Notes: generated by a model not told the origin, from the sequence alone. DNA of 64,000 nucleotides from Alteromonas sp. KUL106 (GCF_009811415.1 NZ_BLIG01000050.1:36094-100093), one strand, 5' to 3'. Positions 18,521 through 27,928 are shown, numbered from the stretch's first letter. Numbers and translations: made by a program.

Positions 18521-20206
18521 ATGAAATCTGTATCGTCTTCACTAACTTCCACATCAAATGCAATTGAACATCGTTGTGACGTATTGATTATTGGGAGCGG
18601 CGCGGCAGGATTAAGCCTTGCACTCAAGCTTGCCGATCATTGTCAGGTTATCGTGCTTAGCAAGAGTGATAGAAACGAAGGCTCTACCCGTTATGCCCAA
18701 GGTGGTATTGCGGCGGTATTTGATGAGCAAGACTCGATTGATGCTCATGTCACTGACACTTTAGCGGCCGGTGCAGGACTATGCGAGGAGCCAGCGGTGA
18801 GATTTACCGCAGAGCGAGCCAAGTCATCTCTAGAATGGCTAATCGGTTATGGCGTACCGTTCGATACAGAAAAAAGTGAATCAGGTGAAGAGCGCTTTCA
18901 CTTAACCCGTGAAGGCGGACATAGCCATCGACGCATTCTTCATGCTGCTGATGCCACCGGTGAAGCACTTCAAATCACCCTCAACGATGCCGTATCAACA
19001 CATCCAAATATTCATGTGTTTGAACGGTACAATGCAATTGATCTTATTCCATCTAGAGAAGAGAAAAACAGTGTTGTGGGCGCATACGTCTGGAACAGAC
19101 AACAAGAACATGTTGAGGTTATTCGCGCACCGTTTGTTGCCTTAGCAACGGGCGGCGGCAGTAAAGTATATCAATATACGTCTAACCCAGATGTGTCCAG
19201 CGGTGATGGCATTGCAATGGCGTGGCGCGCAGGCTGTCGCGTAGCAAATATGGAATTCAACCAATTTCATCCCACTTGCCTATATCATCCGCAAGCGCGT
19301 AACTTTTTGATTACTGAAGCGCTGCGTGGTGAGGGCGCTAATCTTTGTCATGCGGATGGCACGCGCTTCATGCATAAATTTGATGAGCGTGGCGACCTTG
19401 CGCCTCGCGATGTCGTGGCCCGGGCAATCGACTTCGAGATGAAGCGACTCGGTGCCGATTGCATGTATCTTGATATCAGCCACAAGCCGGCGGATTTTAT
19501 CGTTAAGCATTTTCCCAACATATATCGTAAATGCCGGTCATTGGGTATTGATATTACTCGTGAACCCATTCCCGTTGTTCCTGCCGCTCACTATAGCTGC
19601 GGTGGTGTTATTACCGACTTTAATGCAAAAACAGATTTAAATAATGTTTATGCAATTGGTGAAGTCGCTTACACGGGCCTTCACGGTGCAAACCGCATGG
19701 CATCCAACTCACTATTAGAATGTGTGGTTTTTGCAAGTGCTGCCGCTGAAGATATTCTTAAGAAACTGCCGAGTGCCGACTGTAAAGAATCCATCGCACC
19801 GTGGGATGAAAGTCAGGTATCTAACTCCGATGAAGAGGTTATCATACAGCACAACTGGCACGAACTCAGATTATTCATGTGGGATTACGTCGGTATTGTT
19901 CGTACTGATAAACGCCTTGAGCGGGCCATGCGACGCATTAAGTTGTTAGAGCAAGAAATCACCGAATATTATTCACACTTTAGAGTGAGCAATAACTTAT
20001 TGGAATTGCGTAATCTCGTTACTGTGGCGGAACTTATCGTGCGTTGCGCAATGGAAAGAAAAGAGAGTCGTGGACTACACTTCAATCTAGACCACCCTGA
20101 GCAACTTGATGATCCCAAGCCGACGATACTTACGCCAAGAAAGTCGCTTTCAGGAAGCGACGTGGGTTCATTAATAACCCAAGATAGCTTTTACGATGCC
20201 CAGTAA
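18521..20206 (+). CDS. nadB: L-aspartate oxidase NadB
   Basis: FAD flavoprotein oxidising L-aspartate to iminoaspartate, first step of NAD synthesis. 561 aa; dinucleotide-binding IIGSGAAGLSLAL near residue 24, AQGGIAAVFDE, the catalytic-loop segment HRRILHAADATG, HPTCLYHP and GLHGANRMASNSLLEC. The N-terminus carries about 10 extra Ser/Thr-rich residues compared with E. coli. Transcribed away from rpoE and ends in a hairpin terminator. Confidence 0.98.
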   Translation: MKSVSSSLTSTSNAIEHRCDVLIIGSGAAGLSLALKLADHCQVIVLSKSDRNEGSTRYAQGGIAAVFDEQDSIDAHVTDTLAAGAGLCEEPAVRFTAERAKSSLEWLIGYGVPFDTEKSESGEERFHLTREGGHSHRRILHAADATGEALQITLNDAVSTHPNIHVFERYNAIDLIPSREEKNSVVGAYVWNRQQEHVEVIRAPFVALATGGGSKVYQYTSNPDVSSGDGIAMAWRAGCRVANMEFNQFHPTCLYHPQARNFLITEALRGEGANLCHADGTRFMHKFDERGDLAPRDVVARAIDFEMKRLGADCMYLDISHKPADFIVKHFPNIYRKCRSLGIDITREPIPVVPAAHYSCGGVITDFNAKTDLNNVYAIGEVAYTGLHGANRMASNSLLECVVFASAAAEDILKKLPSADCKESIAPWDESQVSNSDEEVIIQHNWHELRLFMWDYVGIVRTDKRLERAMRRIKLLEQEITEYYSHFRVSNNLLELRNLVTVAELIVRCAMERKESRGLHFNLDHPEQLDDPKPTILTPRKSLSGSDVGSLITQDSFYDAQ

Positions 20207-20303
20207 TATAATTTGACAGTTACATGATTTGAAAGCTGCCCCCATTGATTTATCCTCGGGAACGTTCATTCAGCTTGGTCCCAAGATAAATGTAAATCCT
20301 TGA

Positions 20304-20336
20304 AAAAAGAGAGCATGAAATCATGCTCGCTTTTTA
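20304..20336 (+). terminator. Terminator after nadB, probably bidirectional
   Basis: Stem GAGCATG (20311-20317) with CATGCTC (20322-20328), followed by GCTTTTT. On the other strand the hairpin is followed by TCTTTTTT, so it can also stop transcripts from the MaoC-type gene. Confidence 0.85.
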
Positions 20337-20475
20337 AATGTAAACCCAATGGGTCAGCCCCCCTTCGTAAAAGACTCTCCCTTACTTTACAAGAGGTTGA
20401 TTAATGCGAATCTGCATTGATAATGCTTTGCCTCACCCTACGCAATACATGGCGCTAGCCACTGCGCAGCGTTAT

Positions 20476-21351
20476 TTAAAGCTTGGCACTAAATACCACG
20501 TTTGCTGACAAATGCAGAGAAATATCAGCACTGTCTGTTACATCGATGGATGCATGAGTCGGTGTTTTGCAATGCTGGTGAATATGAATTTCGTTAGGTA
20601 AAAAAACAGGCTTTTTAAAGCGACAATTCACCTCTTTTACCACGAGTAACTCGGCATGTTCTTGATGACTGACAAACGCAGACACTGCCCGTGATAGTGT
20701 CCACATACCATGGGCTATAGGCTTTTTAAACCCGAAAGCTCTTGCTGAAATACTCGACAGATGAATAGGATTGTAATCGCCGGACAATTTCGCGTAGCGA
20801 CGACCCGTATTTGCGTGCGCAATGAGCTCAGCGATAAGTTCCCTATCTTGGGTATCACATTCTTCATGGATTTCCTTTTTGGCGGTATAAGGCGCAACAT
20901 GGACTGCTTTTATGATTACCAAATAGCTGCTTATGGCTCGATAAACAAGTTGTCCAGACTGACGCGCCTCTAGCATGACATCCACCTCCCACCCGCGGCT
21001 GTGAGGACGTACATCGTTAAAACGCACGCGACATTCAAAAGGTTCGCTTAAATCGAAATGTTCAATGACCGACACTTTATTTGCCGCATGAATAAGGCCT
21101 AGTAAAGGGAATGGACTTTTTTTATCTAGTAGACATTGCATCTGCAAAGGAAGTGATAACATTTGCAGATAAAGAGGATGCGGATGCGCACTCACCGGCC
21201 AGTCCACTTCGTGGCAAAACGAGCAGTAGTGCGCGTTGTCGATATTGAGTGTCTTTGTGTAGATGCGTTGCGGCAATGTAGGCGGCTTAAATTGCATTAA
21301 CTGTCGTGCATCCACGCGCTTGAATAACGCTTTTGTATACTCACGAAACAT
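20476..21351 (-). CDS. MaoC-type hydratase/dehydratase
   Basis: A 291-aa protein of the hot-dog fold. The C-terminal half has the hydratase-2 signature: YAKLSGDYNPIH around residues 189-200, followed by AFGFKKPIAHGMW. These give the Asp/His catalytic pair of R-specific enoyl-CoA hydratases. The N-terminal half looks like a degenerate second hot-dog, giving a double-hot-dog protein. The acyl substrate is unknown. Its start is 3 nt after the ygfX stop, so it ends the sdhE-ygfX transcript. Confidence 0.85.
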   Translation of the reverse strand: MFREYTKALFKRVDARQLMQFKPPTLPQRIYTKTLNIDNAHYCSFCHEVDWPVSAHPHPLYLQMLSLPLQMQCLLDKKSPFPLLGLIHAANKVSVIEHFDLSEPFECRVRFNDVRPHSRGWEVDVMLEARQSGQLVYRAISSYLVIIKAVHVAPYTAKKEIHEECDTQDRELIAELIAHANTGRRYAKLSGDYNPIHLSSISARAFGFKKPIAHGMWTLSRAVSAFVSHQEHAELLVVKEVNCRFKKPVFLPNEIHIHQHCKTPTHASIDVTDSADISLHLSANVVFSAKL

Positions 21352-21354
21352 CTA

Positions 21355-21885
21355 TTAATTCCTTGAATTCGTTGCTCTTCTAGCAAAAATAATCGCTCTT
21401 GCTAAGCGCCGATAGTCTGCTTCGCAGCATTCACCTTTTAAGATCCAACCCAGATGGCTGTAGTCTTTTTCAAACCATTTACGCTTGTGACGAAGTACTT
21501 TGATACAAAGCCCCCAGGTAAAAAGCTGTGAGCTGTGATGGATTTTCATGGCTGTACCCGCCGTTTTTGCTTCATATAGGGTTCGGTGAGCGGCGCTTGG
21601 CAAGACTGTTTTTCCATCGTCAATGACCCGAACAATACCATCGCTCGAGAGGGAAAGAACGTATTGATTTGGCCCTCCATCGCGACCAGACGTTGTAAAA
21701 AAGCGCCATAAAAGCCAAGTTAGCGTTGCTAACGCGGCAAAGGCTAACGTGGCGGGATAATTAATCCATGTCAAGACGTTAAAGGGAAGACTCCATAGCA
21801 CTGCATAGAAGCAAAGTACCAGGCACGCCTCCCCCATTACGGGTCTGTATTTGCTGAAGGAAATGTTGATTCTATACTTTAACAC
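21355..21885 (-). CDS. YgfX/CptA-like membrane protein
   Basis: A 176-aa protein with two adjacent transmembrane helices (about 17-35 and 41-60), followed by a soluble domain. It overlaps sdhE by 14 nt in the same order as E. coli ygfY(sdhE)-ygfX. The sequence match is to the weakly conserved YgfX family; family assignment leans on topology and neighbours. Proposed roles include cell-division toxin and flavinylation partner of SdhE, both debated. Confidence 0.75.
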   Translation of the reverse strand: MLKYRINISFSKYRPVMGEACLVLCFYAVLWSLPFNVLTWINYPATLAFAALATLTWLLWRFFTTSGRDGGPNQYVLSLSSDGIVRVIDDGKTVLPSAAHRTLYEAKTAGTAMKIHHSSQLFTWGLCIKVLRHKRKWFEKDYSHLGWILKGECCEADYRRLARAIIFARRATNSRN

Positions 21886-22123
21886 GATTTACGATGGTCG
21901 CTACCATGGCAGCTAACTCAGGGTCTTCACATTTTTGGTGCCCCATGATCCACGCAAACAAGTCAGGGTCATCACTGGTAAGTAACCGCTCAAATGTTTC
22001 TTGTTCCTCGTAGCTCAGAGAATCAAACGCCTCTTCTACGAAAGGTAGCAGCAGTACATCTAATTCCAGCATACCCCGACGGCAAGCCCATTTTAATCTC
22101 GCTAATCTTTTTGGTTCAAACAT
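21872..22123 (-). CDS. sdhE: FAD assembly factor SdhE
   Basis: An 83-aa helical protein that promotes covalent flavinylation of succinate dehydrogenase. The diagnostic motif RRGMLELD lies at about residues 15-22, and the second conserved patch DPDLFAW at about 52-58. First gene of the sdhE-ygfX-maoC-like run, divergent from ygfZ. Confidence 0.96.
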   Translation of the reverse strand: MFEPKRLARLKWACRRGMLELDVLLLPFVEEAFDSLSYEEQETFERLLTSDDPDLFAWIMGHQKCEDPELAAMVATIVNRVKV

Positions 22124-22311
22124 CTGTCATCCTTACCACTTATTATGTAAAGACAATAATACCATGGTGCGAGTGCGGGGATCACTGCTCTTTTGGTCTG
22201 ATGATGAAACTAAATAGAACTTAATCTACACGCAATAGTAAGCTTCACCCTTGAATAATAATGGTTATGCCATACTTTGAGTACATAGACAGAATTTAAC
22301 AAGTGATAAAT

Positions 22312-23358
22312 ATGACCTCTATCGCATCTTTAAACGACCTGCCGAGTGATTTTGTTGTTGCGCTTTCCAATACCATGATAATTTCTCTAGAAGGTGAGCA
22401 AGCCGACACTTACCTTCACGGTCAAATAACAGTGAATATCAACAAACTTGATGACATGACTGCGAGACACTTTGCACATTGTGACAATAAAGGTAAAACG
22501 TGGGCAACCGGTTATGTTACCCGTCATTCAAACAAGCTGTTGCTGATGACCAATGCCGATGCGGGTCACCATTCTCTCGCGCAACTTAATAAATACGGTG
22601 TGTTTTCTAAAGTCGATATAGTCGACGAAACGACGTCTTATCACGCATACTTTGTCTCTTCTAATGCAGCAAAAAACCGTCATTTTCAAACTATGCTTGA
22701 AGAACATTTCGCGAAAGTGGAATTAGACAGGTTGTTTGAATCCTCTCAAAGTGAGAGCAATACGCTTCAAAAAGTAGCGAGTGACCATGGCGTCATCTTT
22801 TCAGCCAACACAAGTCGTGAAGGTTTTTTATTACTCCTAGGTAAAGATGCTCATCAGCAATTTGAAGAGCACGTGCGGTCCCTGTCAATCCCCAGTTATT
22901 CCCAGCCTGTGTTTGACGCAATTCAAATTGAAAGCGTGCATGCCATGCTAGATAATGAAGCGATAGGTGAATACGTTCCTCAAATGATAAATGTGCAGGC
23001 CCTAAACGGTATTGATTTTGACAAGGGCTGTTATATGGGCCAAGAAGTCGTTGCTCGAACACGCTTTTTGGGGAAAAACAAGCGTGCGGCCTATAGTTTC
23101 AAGCTCGAAGGAAAGGTTGACGTGAAGCCGGGAGATAGCCTTGAAAAACAGCTAGGGGATAACTGGCGAGTAGCAGGTAAAATACTGAAAGTCGCCGCGC
23201 TTGAGAGCGAAACGTGGTTTATCGCTGTGCTTAATAATGACACGACTTCCGAAGATTTACACAGACTGGCTGATCATAGCGCTATTACCTGTTACCCTAA
23301 TAGCTTGCCGTACAGTATTGAGCAACAAGCCAGCAATATTGTAAAAAAACGTCGCTAA
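22312..23358 (+). CDS. ygfZ: tRNA-modifying folate-binding protein YgfZ
   Basis: A GcvT-like folate-binding protein that supports Fe-S enzymes such as MiaB. The family signature KGCYMGQEVVAR is clear near residue 240. I start at the ATG at 22312 (348 aa) with AAGTGA upstream; a GTG at 22303 is in frame but is part of that ribosome binding site. Divergent from sdhE, as in E. coli. Confidence 0.95.
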   Translation: MTSIASLNDLPSDFVVALSNTMIISLEGEQADTYLHGQITVNINKLDDMTARHFAHCDNKGKTWATGYVTRHSNKLLLMTNADAGHHSLAQLNKYGVFSKVDIVDETTSYHAYFVSSNAAKNRHFQTMLEEHFAKVELDRLFESSQSESNTLQKVASDHGVIFSANTSREGFLLLLGKDAHQQFEEHVRSLSIPSYSQPVFDAIQIESVHAMLDNEAIGEYVPQMINVQALNGIDFDKGCYMGQEVVARTRFLGKNKRAAYSFKLEGKVDVKPGDSLEKQLGDNWRVAGKILKVAALESETWFIAVLNNDTTSEDLHRLADHSAITCYPNSLPYSIEQQASNIVKKRR

Positions 23359-23436
23359 GCAGCAATATTGCTGCATTTCATTTAATGCCCTATTTTTTGA
23401 AATCAGTTTAACAGTAGGGCCAAGATAGGATTTGTT

Positions 23437-23922
23437 ATGACAATTACTTCTGACAGCGTTGTAACGCTACACTACACCGTATCAACCGAAGACGGCACAA
23501 CGCTAGACTCTTCAGAAGGGAAATCGCCGCTAGTGGTTTTGTTAGGCCGCCGCTTTTTAATTGAAGGCCTCGAAGATGCACTTATTGGCAAAACGAAAGA
23601 CGATAGTTTCAATGTGTCTGTATCGCCAGAAAAAGCCTACGGTGAGCGAGCTGATGAGTTAGTACAAACCGTTCCTCGCTCGATGTTTGAAGGAATGGAT
23701 GTTGAAGTGGGTATGTCTTTCCGCGCAACTACGCCACAAGGCGAGCAGTCGGTCATTATTATCGAAACTACTGATGAAGAAGTCGTTGTAGACGGAAACC
23801 ACCCGCTCGCGGGCATTCCGCTTACGTTCGATGTATCTGTTGTTGATGTGCGTGAAGCCACCCAGGAAGAACTAGAACATGGCCATGTTCATAGTGAAGG
23901 CGGTTGTGGACACGACCACTAA
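23437..23922 (+). CDS. FKBP-type peptidyl-prolyl isomerase, SlyD-like
   Basis: A 161-aa cytoplasmic prolyl isomerase and chaperone. It has the SlyD layout of FKBP core with inserted flap, including DSSEGKSPL, LGRRFLIEGLEDALIG and GNHPLAGIPLTFDV. The short C-terminal tail ends HGHVHSEGGCGHDH, a metal-binding type tail shorter than that of E. coli SlyD. A second SlyD-like protein, FkpB, lies at 37.2 kb. Terminator shared with convergent glnB. Confidence 0.93.
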   Translation: MTITSDSVVTLHYTVSTEDGTTLDSSEGKSPLVVLLGRRFLIEGLEDALIGKTKDDSFNVSVSPEKAYGERADELVQTVPRSMFEGMDVEVGMSFRATTPQGEQSVIIIETTDEEVVVDGNHPLAGIPLTFDVSVVDVREATQEELEHGHVHSEGGCGHDH

Positions 23923-23970
23923 ACCACACTGTTTTTGTGCTAAGCAAGTAACACAAAGTGTTTAGACGAA

Positions 23971-23995
23971 AAGGGAGCCATTGGCTCCCTTTTTC
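23971..23995. terminator. Bidirectional terminator between slyD-like gene and glnB
   Basis: Hairpin GGGAGC-CATTG-GCTCCC (extendable to 8 bp with GGGAGCCA/TGGCTCCC) with TTTTT on the plus strand and TTTTCG on the minus strand. It sits between two convergent genes. Confidence 0.88.
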
Positions 23996-24018
23996 ATATG
24001 TCAAAAGCGTAGACTATG

Positions 24019-24357
24019 TTAAATCGCGTCTTCGTTTTGCTCACCAGTACGAATACGCACGGCTTGCTCTACGCTGTAAACGAATATTTTACCATCGCCA
24101 ATTTTGCCCGTTTTTGCTGAAGACTGAATAGCTTCAACGGCTTGTTCAACTCTCTCATCTTCAAGCACAAGCTCAATTTTTATCTTAGGTAGGAAGTCAA
24201 CCTGGTACTCTGCACCGCGATAAAGTTCAGTATGACCTTTTTGACGGCCAAACCCCTTTACCTCAGATACTGTCATCCCTGCGATACCCACTTCAGCTAG
24301 CGCTTCCCTAACATCGTCCATCTTGAACGGTTTAATGATAGCTTCAATCTTTTTCAT
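24019..24357 (-). CDS. glnB: Nitrogen regulatory protein P-II
   Basis: Trimeric PII signal protein reporting nitrogen, ATP/ADP and 2-oxoglutarate status. 112 aa with the T-loop TELYRGAEYQVDF holding uridylylation site Y51, and the B/C-loop motifs KTGKIGDGKIFV and IRTGE. Reads as GlnB rather than GlnK, since there is no amtB next door. It starts 2 nt after the nadE stop. That pairing of nitrogen sensor with ammonia-dependent NAD synthetase suggests one transcript. Confidence 0.95.
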   Translation of the reverse strand: MKKIEAIIKPFKMDDVREALAEVGIAGMTVSEVKGFGRQKGHTELYRGAEYQVDFLPKIKIELVLEDERVEQAVEAIQSSAKTGKIGDGKIFVYSVEQAVRIRTGEQNEDAI

Positions 24358-24359
24358 GA

Positions 24360-25196
24360 CTACAACTCATCGTAAATTGTTGGAATTGGCACACGTTTGT
24401 GTTGTGTGCGCTCATAAATATAGAGCAATTTCTCTTCCACTTCTGCAGAAACAGGCTTACCTTCCAAAAAGTCATCGATTTGATCGTAAGACATCCCCAA
24501 CGCCTGTTCGTCCGCCTTCTGCGGAGAAAGGCTCTCCAAATCCGCAGTGGGGGCTTTGGTAATAACGTTGTGAGGTGCACCTAAATGGGCTGCAACTGCA
24601 CGTACTTGGCGCTTGCTCAAGCCAAACAATGGAGCCAAATCACATGCACCATCACCGTATTTGGTATAAAACCCTGTAATATTTTCAGCAGAGTGGTCGG
24701 TACCTAATACCAAGCCGTCAACCATACCGGCAATTTCATACTGTATAACCATTCGCGTACGCGCTTTAACATTTCCTTTGACAAAATCTTGCTTCGCTTC
24801 ACTTGCAGGAAGTAGGTTCACATTGGATAGCGCTTGCAACGTTGACGCATGAATGGCATCGGCACCGGGCTTTACATTCACCGTAATGGAGTGAGTGGGC
24901 TGAATAAAGTCGATAGATTTCTGTGCATCTTCTTCGTCAGCTTGCGTATCGTAAGGCAAGCGAACGGCAATGAATTGATAGGTTTCATGATGCTCTTCGT
25001 TTAATTCATTAACGGCTAATTGAGCAAGTCGGCCCAATGTGCAGGAATCAATTCCACCGCTGATACCAAGAACTAGAGAATTCAGACCTGAAGTAAGCAA
25101 CTGCTTTTTTATAAAAGAGACTCGACGTGCGACTTCATATTCCACGTCAATTTCAGGCAGCACTTTCATTTCATCAATAACTGCTTGTTTTTGCAT
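24360..25196 (-). CDS. nadE: Ammonia-dependent NAD+ synthetase NadE
   Basis: Amidates nicotinic acid adenine dinucleotide to NAD. The PP-loop is LGISGGIDS near residue 47; downstream are VRLPYDTQADE, GTDHSAENITGF and KAPTADLE. It lacks a glutaminase domain, so it uses free ammonia. I start at MQKQAVIDEM (278 aa) with GTGGA upstream; a GTG at 25208 is an in-frame alternative. Probably cotranscribed with glnB. Confidence 0.95.
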   Translation of the reverse strand: MQKQAVIDEMKVLPEIDVEYEVARRVSFIKKQLLTSGLNSLVLGISGGIDSCTLGRLAQLAVNELNEEHHETYQFIAVRLPYDTQADEEDAQKSIDFIQPTHSITVNVKPGADAIHASTLQALSNVNLLPASEAKQDFVKGNVKARTRMVIQYEIAGMVDGLVLGTDHSAENITGFYTKYGDGACDLAPLFGLSKRQVRAVAAHLGAPHNVITKAPTADLESLSPQKADEQALGMSYDQIDDFLEGKPVSAEVEEKLLYIYERTQHKRVPIPTIYDEL

Positions 25197-25656
25197 TATA
25201 ATATCCACGTATTTTTGAGGCGTCCTGGAGTTTGATTCTACGACAATATCACTTTAGATGTTAGTGTTATCATCGTCTCGACTAGGAAGATGTTGACCCA
25301 CATAACGTTAAACAGGCCACGTCATCACTATTTTATTATGTTGCAGCGTAGGTGTATTACTTGATGCGCTATCAACCATAGGGCGTATGGTTGACGATGC
25401 GATAACACAGTAATACATACCTTTACCGTTGTTTTTTAGTTTACCCTAAAATAGAGAAGAGTAACGTATCATTATCTTTCGATTTCATTACATTGAAGAT
25501 AGAAACACGACGCGATACAGTGTCCGCAGTGGCGCTATCTTTCTATCTTTACTGTTACACGGCGTTGGATGAGATAAAACCATTATTTTATTTATGGAAA
25601 GAAAAATGAAAGGTAGTACGGTTGATAGTTAGCACATTGGAAAATAGCGTTTTTAC
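25197..25656. other. Intergenic region between nadE and fimT-like gene
   Basis: No coding frame seen. It holds a perfect 9-bp hairpin (TCAACCATA 25372-25380, GGGCG loop, TATGGTTGA 25386-25394) without a T-run, and a longer-range inverted repeat AAGATAGAAA (25496-25505) with TTTCTATCTT (25540-25549). Promoters for both divergent genes are expected here but not resolved. Confidence 0.5.
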
Positions 25657-26238
25657 ATGATAAAAATTAAGCAAAAAAAGCAACCTATGATAAGCGCTAA
25701 GCAAGCGGGACTTACTCTGTTAGAAATGCTTGTTGCCGTGGCAATTCTCGCCATAATTTTAACTACCGTTGCGCCTGGCATTCAAAATATTCTTATTAAA
25801 AATAGGATAACTGCTGACTTAAACAACTTAAGCGCCGTTGCACAGCGAGCGCGATTCACGGCTGTGGATGAACAGACTAATGTGGTGTTGTGCCCAACAA
25901 ATAACTACACCGCATGCACGAACAACTGGAGAGATGCCAAAATGGCGTTTATTGACGCTAATGGCAACGGGACTCGAGACAACAGCGAAACATTGATCGT
26001 TGCTAGCGATCCCCTTAATAGCTCCAATACTATTTACGGCATTAACGGAAGCCTGATATTTAATGAACAAGGCGGTATCAACAATGCCGCTACGATCACC
26101 TTATGCCCTAATGATGGCGATACCGACTATGCGTCGGCCCTTTTGCTGTCCCTCTATGGACGAATATCAGTTGCCGTTGACAGTGATGGCGATGGAACGA
26201 AAGAAGACCTCGCAGGTAACGCGCTGACGTGCAGTTAG
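25657..26238 (+). CDS. GspH/FimT-type minor pseudopilin
   Basis: Prepilin with cleavage motif KQAG/LTLLEML: Gly at -1 and Glu at +5, followed by a hydrophobic helix. The globular part has two acidic loops of calcium-binding form, DANGNGTRD at about residue 109 and DSDGDGTKED near 178, and paired cysteines. This is the FimT/FimU class that primes type IV pilus assembly and in some species binds DNA. The start is ambiguous (ATG at 25657 or 25687; neither has a strong ribosome binding site). It stands alone, converging on a minus-strand pilin gene. Confidence 0.88.
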   Translation: MIKIKQKKQPMISAKQAGLTLLEMLVAVAILAIILTTVAPGIQNILIKNRITADLNNLSAVAQRARFTAVDEQTNVVLCPTNNYTACTNNWRDAKMAFIDANGNGTRDNSETLIVASDPLNSSNTIYGINGSLIFNEQGGINNAATITLCPNDGDTDYASALLLSLYGRISVAVDSDGDGTKEDLAGNALTCS

Positions 26239-26261
26239 TCTATGCGGACTAGCGCTTTTTC

Positions 26262-26654
26262 TCACCAGCATTCTTTGGGCGCGAGCGTGGTTTCACTAAT
26301 GCTTATAAACCGGCAACTATCGCCTGCCCTTGATGATAGGCGTGTAGCGACAATTTCATAACCTCCACTTTGGCTAGTTGACTGCGAAACACTCACGTTT
26401 TGTATATCAGCGCCGGGTAATGCATTCAAAGAAAGGTACTGCCCTGTTTCAAGCCACGTTTTCGACTGAATCGCTTGAATTGTTAATAGGTAAGCTTTAA
26501 CTTTGTTTATCTCAATGAACTGCCGAGTCGTGTTTATAGCAGTTGTCATAGCAAGACCAAGTATTCCGATAATAGACACGGTTATTAATAGTTCCACAAG
26601 GGTAAAACCGGTGGATTTTGCAACGTTTTCATTCGTTTTGCATTTCCCTTCCAT
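26262..26654 (-). CDS. PilE-like type IV pilin, second copy
   Basis: 130-aa prepilin: cleavage KSTG/FTLVELLITVS with Glu at +5, then the N-terminal helix and a short globular domain ending CRFISISETTLAPKECW, which supplies a terminal disulfide loop. I start at MEGKCKTNENV, because GAGGAAG lies 8 nt upstream; the frame opens further to 26744 but gives an unlikely 47-residue leader. It is on the opposite strand between two plus-strand pseudopilin genes, 78 nt head-to-head from the next. Confidence 0.82.
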   Translation of the reverse strand: MEGKCKTNENVAKSTGFTLVELLITVSIIGILGLAMTTAINTTRQFIEINKVKAYLLTIQAIQSKTWLETGQYLSLNALPGADIQNVSVSQSTSQSGGYEIVATRLSSRAGDSCRFISISETTLAPKECW

Positions 26655-26732
26655 GGTACAGCTTCCTCTCATCAGTTTATTCAGTACATTAAGCCTATCA
26701 ATTTTCATCGTTTGCTTTAACTGGACTTGCGC

Positions 26733-27287
26733 ATGGCTTTTCAAATACTACGCAAAGGCGAAATCACTAAAAAGGTGCCTAGTACGATAGCGGGGATAAC
26801 CCTATTTGAGCTTATTGTCTCCTTACTCGTTTTGAGCATTCTGTCTTTACTTGCTGCCCCGTCTTTTCAACAATGGCAGGAAAAAAATGCATTCAAACAT
26901 TTCGCCACGCGCGTCGCTGAACTCGCAAAACAGACCCGTATACAGGCACTCGCCCAAAAAGAAACCTTCTTTTTGATAGCGAAAATAGAAAGTGATAATT
27001 GTCTCTTGATAAGCCGAGAAGAAAACTGCAGCTGTGCAACCTTTCAAACCTGCGCATTAAATGAGGCTTCATTTTGGGAGCTTCCCACTAGGTGGAATAC
27101 CAAACTCAGTACATCAGATAACACTGACAAAGTTGTGGCTTTTAATCAGTATGGAACGCTTAACTTTGGCAGTAGTACAACATTTAACCTTTCCAGTGAG
27201 CACTTTAATGCAAAGCTAACCTTTAATTCTTTAGGCCGAGTCAGGCTATGCAGCGACCAGTATCTTGCGGGCATAGCACTATGCTAA
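26733..27287 (+). CDS. GspH/PpdA-like pseudopilin, first gene of minor-pilin operon
   Basis: 184-aa prepilin with cleavage STIAG/ITLFELIVSLL (Glu at +5). The globular domain contains cysteines at CLLISREENCSC and a C-terminal pair, SLGRVRLC...GIALC, typical of GspH/FimT folds. Starts at ATG 26733; a TTG 6 nt earlier is in frame. Overlaps the next gene by 7 nt. The run GspH-like, PilW-like, YgdB-like, PpdC-like matches the order of E. coli ppdA-ppdB-ygdB-ppdC. Confidence 0.85.
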   Translation: MAFQILRKGEITKKVPSTIAGITLFELIVSLLVLSILSLLAAPSFQQWQEKNAFKHFATRVAELAKQTRIQALAQKETFFLIAKIESDNCLLISREENCSCATFQTCALNEASFWELPTRWNTKLSTSDNTDKVVAFNQYGTLNFGSSTTFNLSSEHFNAKLTFNSLGRVRLCSDQYLAGIALC

Positions 27288-27928
27288 GTTTTCGAATCGC
27301 GTCCTCTCACGGCAACACCGCTCGCAGCGTCATGGGTTTCAGCATCACAGAGCTTATGGTTGCGTGTGCGCTATCAGGCTTACTTGTTTCAATTGTTGCT
27401 TCCTATTCAGCCCGCTCTCATATCTCGCTCTCTTCGTTGCAGCATGCCACTAGCGTGGAAGAAGACATGCGCGCGTTAAAAAGCACTATTTCTCAACACC
27501 TAAGCAGAGCAGGTTTCGTTCAAACCCCAAATGTCCTTTCGTCTTTTTTAGCGTTGTCCAGCGGCAATATCGGTGTTGTAAATGTCACTCTTGGCCAACA
27601 TCCAACTGAGTCGCCAAATAGCTGCATCACCTTTTCTTACGACAAAAATAAAAACGGCGTAATCTCGCAGCCCCAAGGTGAGTTGTTTGGCTACCGATTA
27701 CACAACAAAGCGATAGAGTATCGAGTGAATGGAAAGACATGTGAACAAGGTGGATGGTTTGATTTGACCGATACAGATACGGTCTTGGCAACCCTATTCA
27801 GTGTAAACCGCATACAACAAAGCAGTTGGGGAGCGGCCTATGAAATACAAATAACGCTCCAAAGTGCCATCGATACGAATATACAAAGTCACGAAAGCTT
27901 TGTCGTAGAGGTTTCTAATGAAGGTTAA
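27281..27928 (+). CDS. PilW/PpdB-like minor pseudopilin
   Basis: 215-aa prepilin, cleavage RSVMG/FSITELMVACAL (Glu at +5), then a coiled N-terminal helix. The globular domain carries an EF-hand-like acidic loop, DKNKNGVISQPQGE, and two cysteines. The ATG at 27281 overlaps the stop of the previous gene (ATGCTAA), so translation is coupled. The frame extends upstream to 27248 but lacks a leader that fits. Confidence 0.83.
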   Translation: MLSFRIASSHGNTARSVMGFSITELMVACALSGLLVSIVASYSARSHISLSSLQHATSVEEDMRALKSTISQHLSRAGFVQTPNVLSSFLALSSGNIGVVNVTLGQHPTESPNSCITFSYDKNKNGVISQPQGELFGYRLHNKAIEYRVNGKTCEQGGWFDLTDTDTVLATLFSVNRIQQSSWGAAYEIQITLQSAIDTNIQSHESFVVEVSNEG

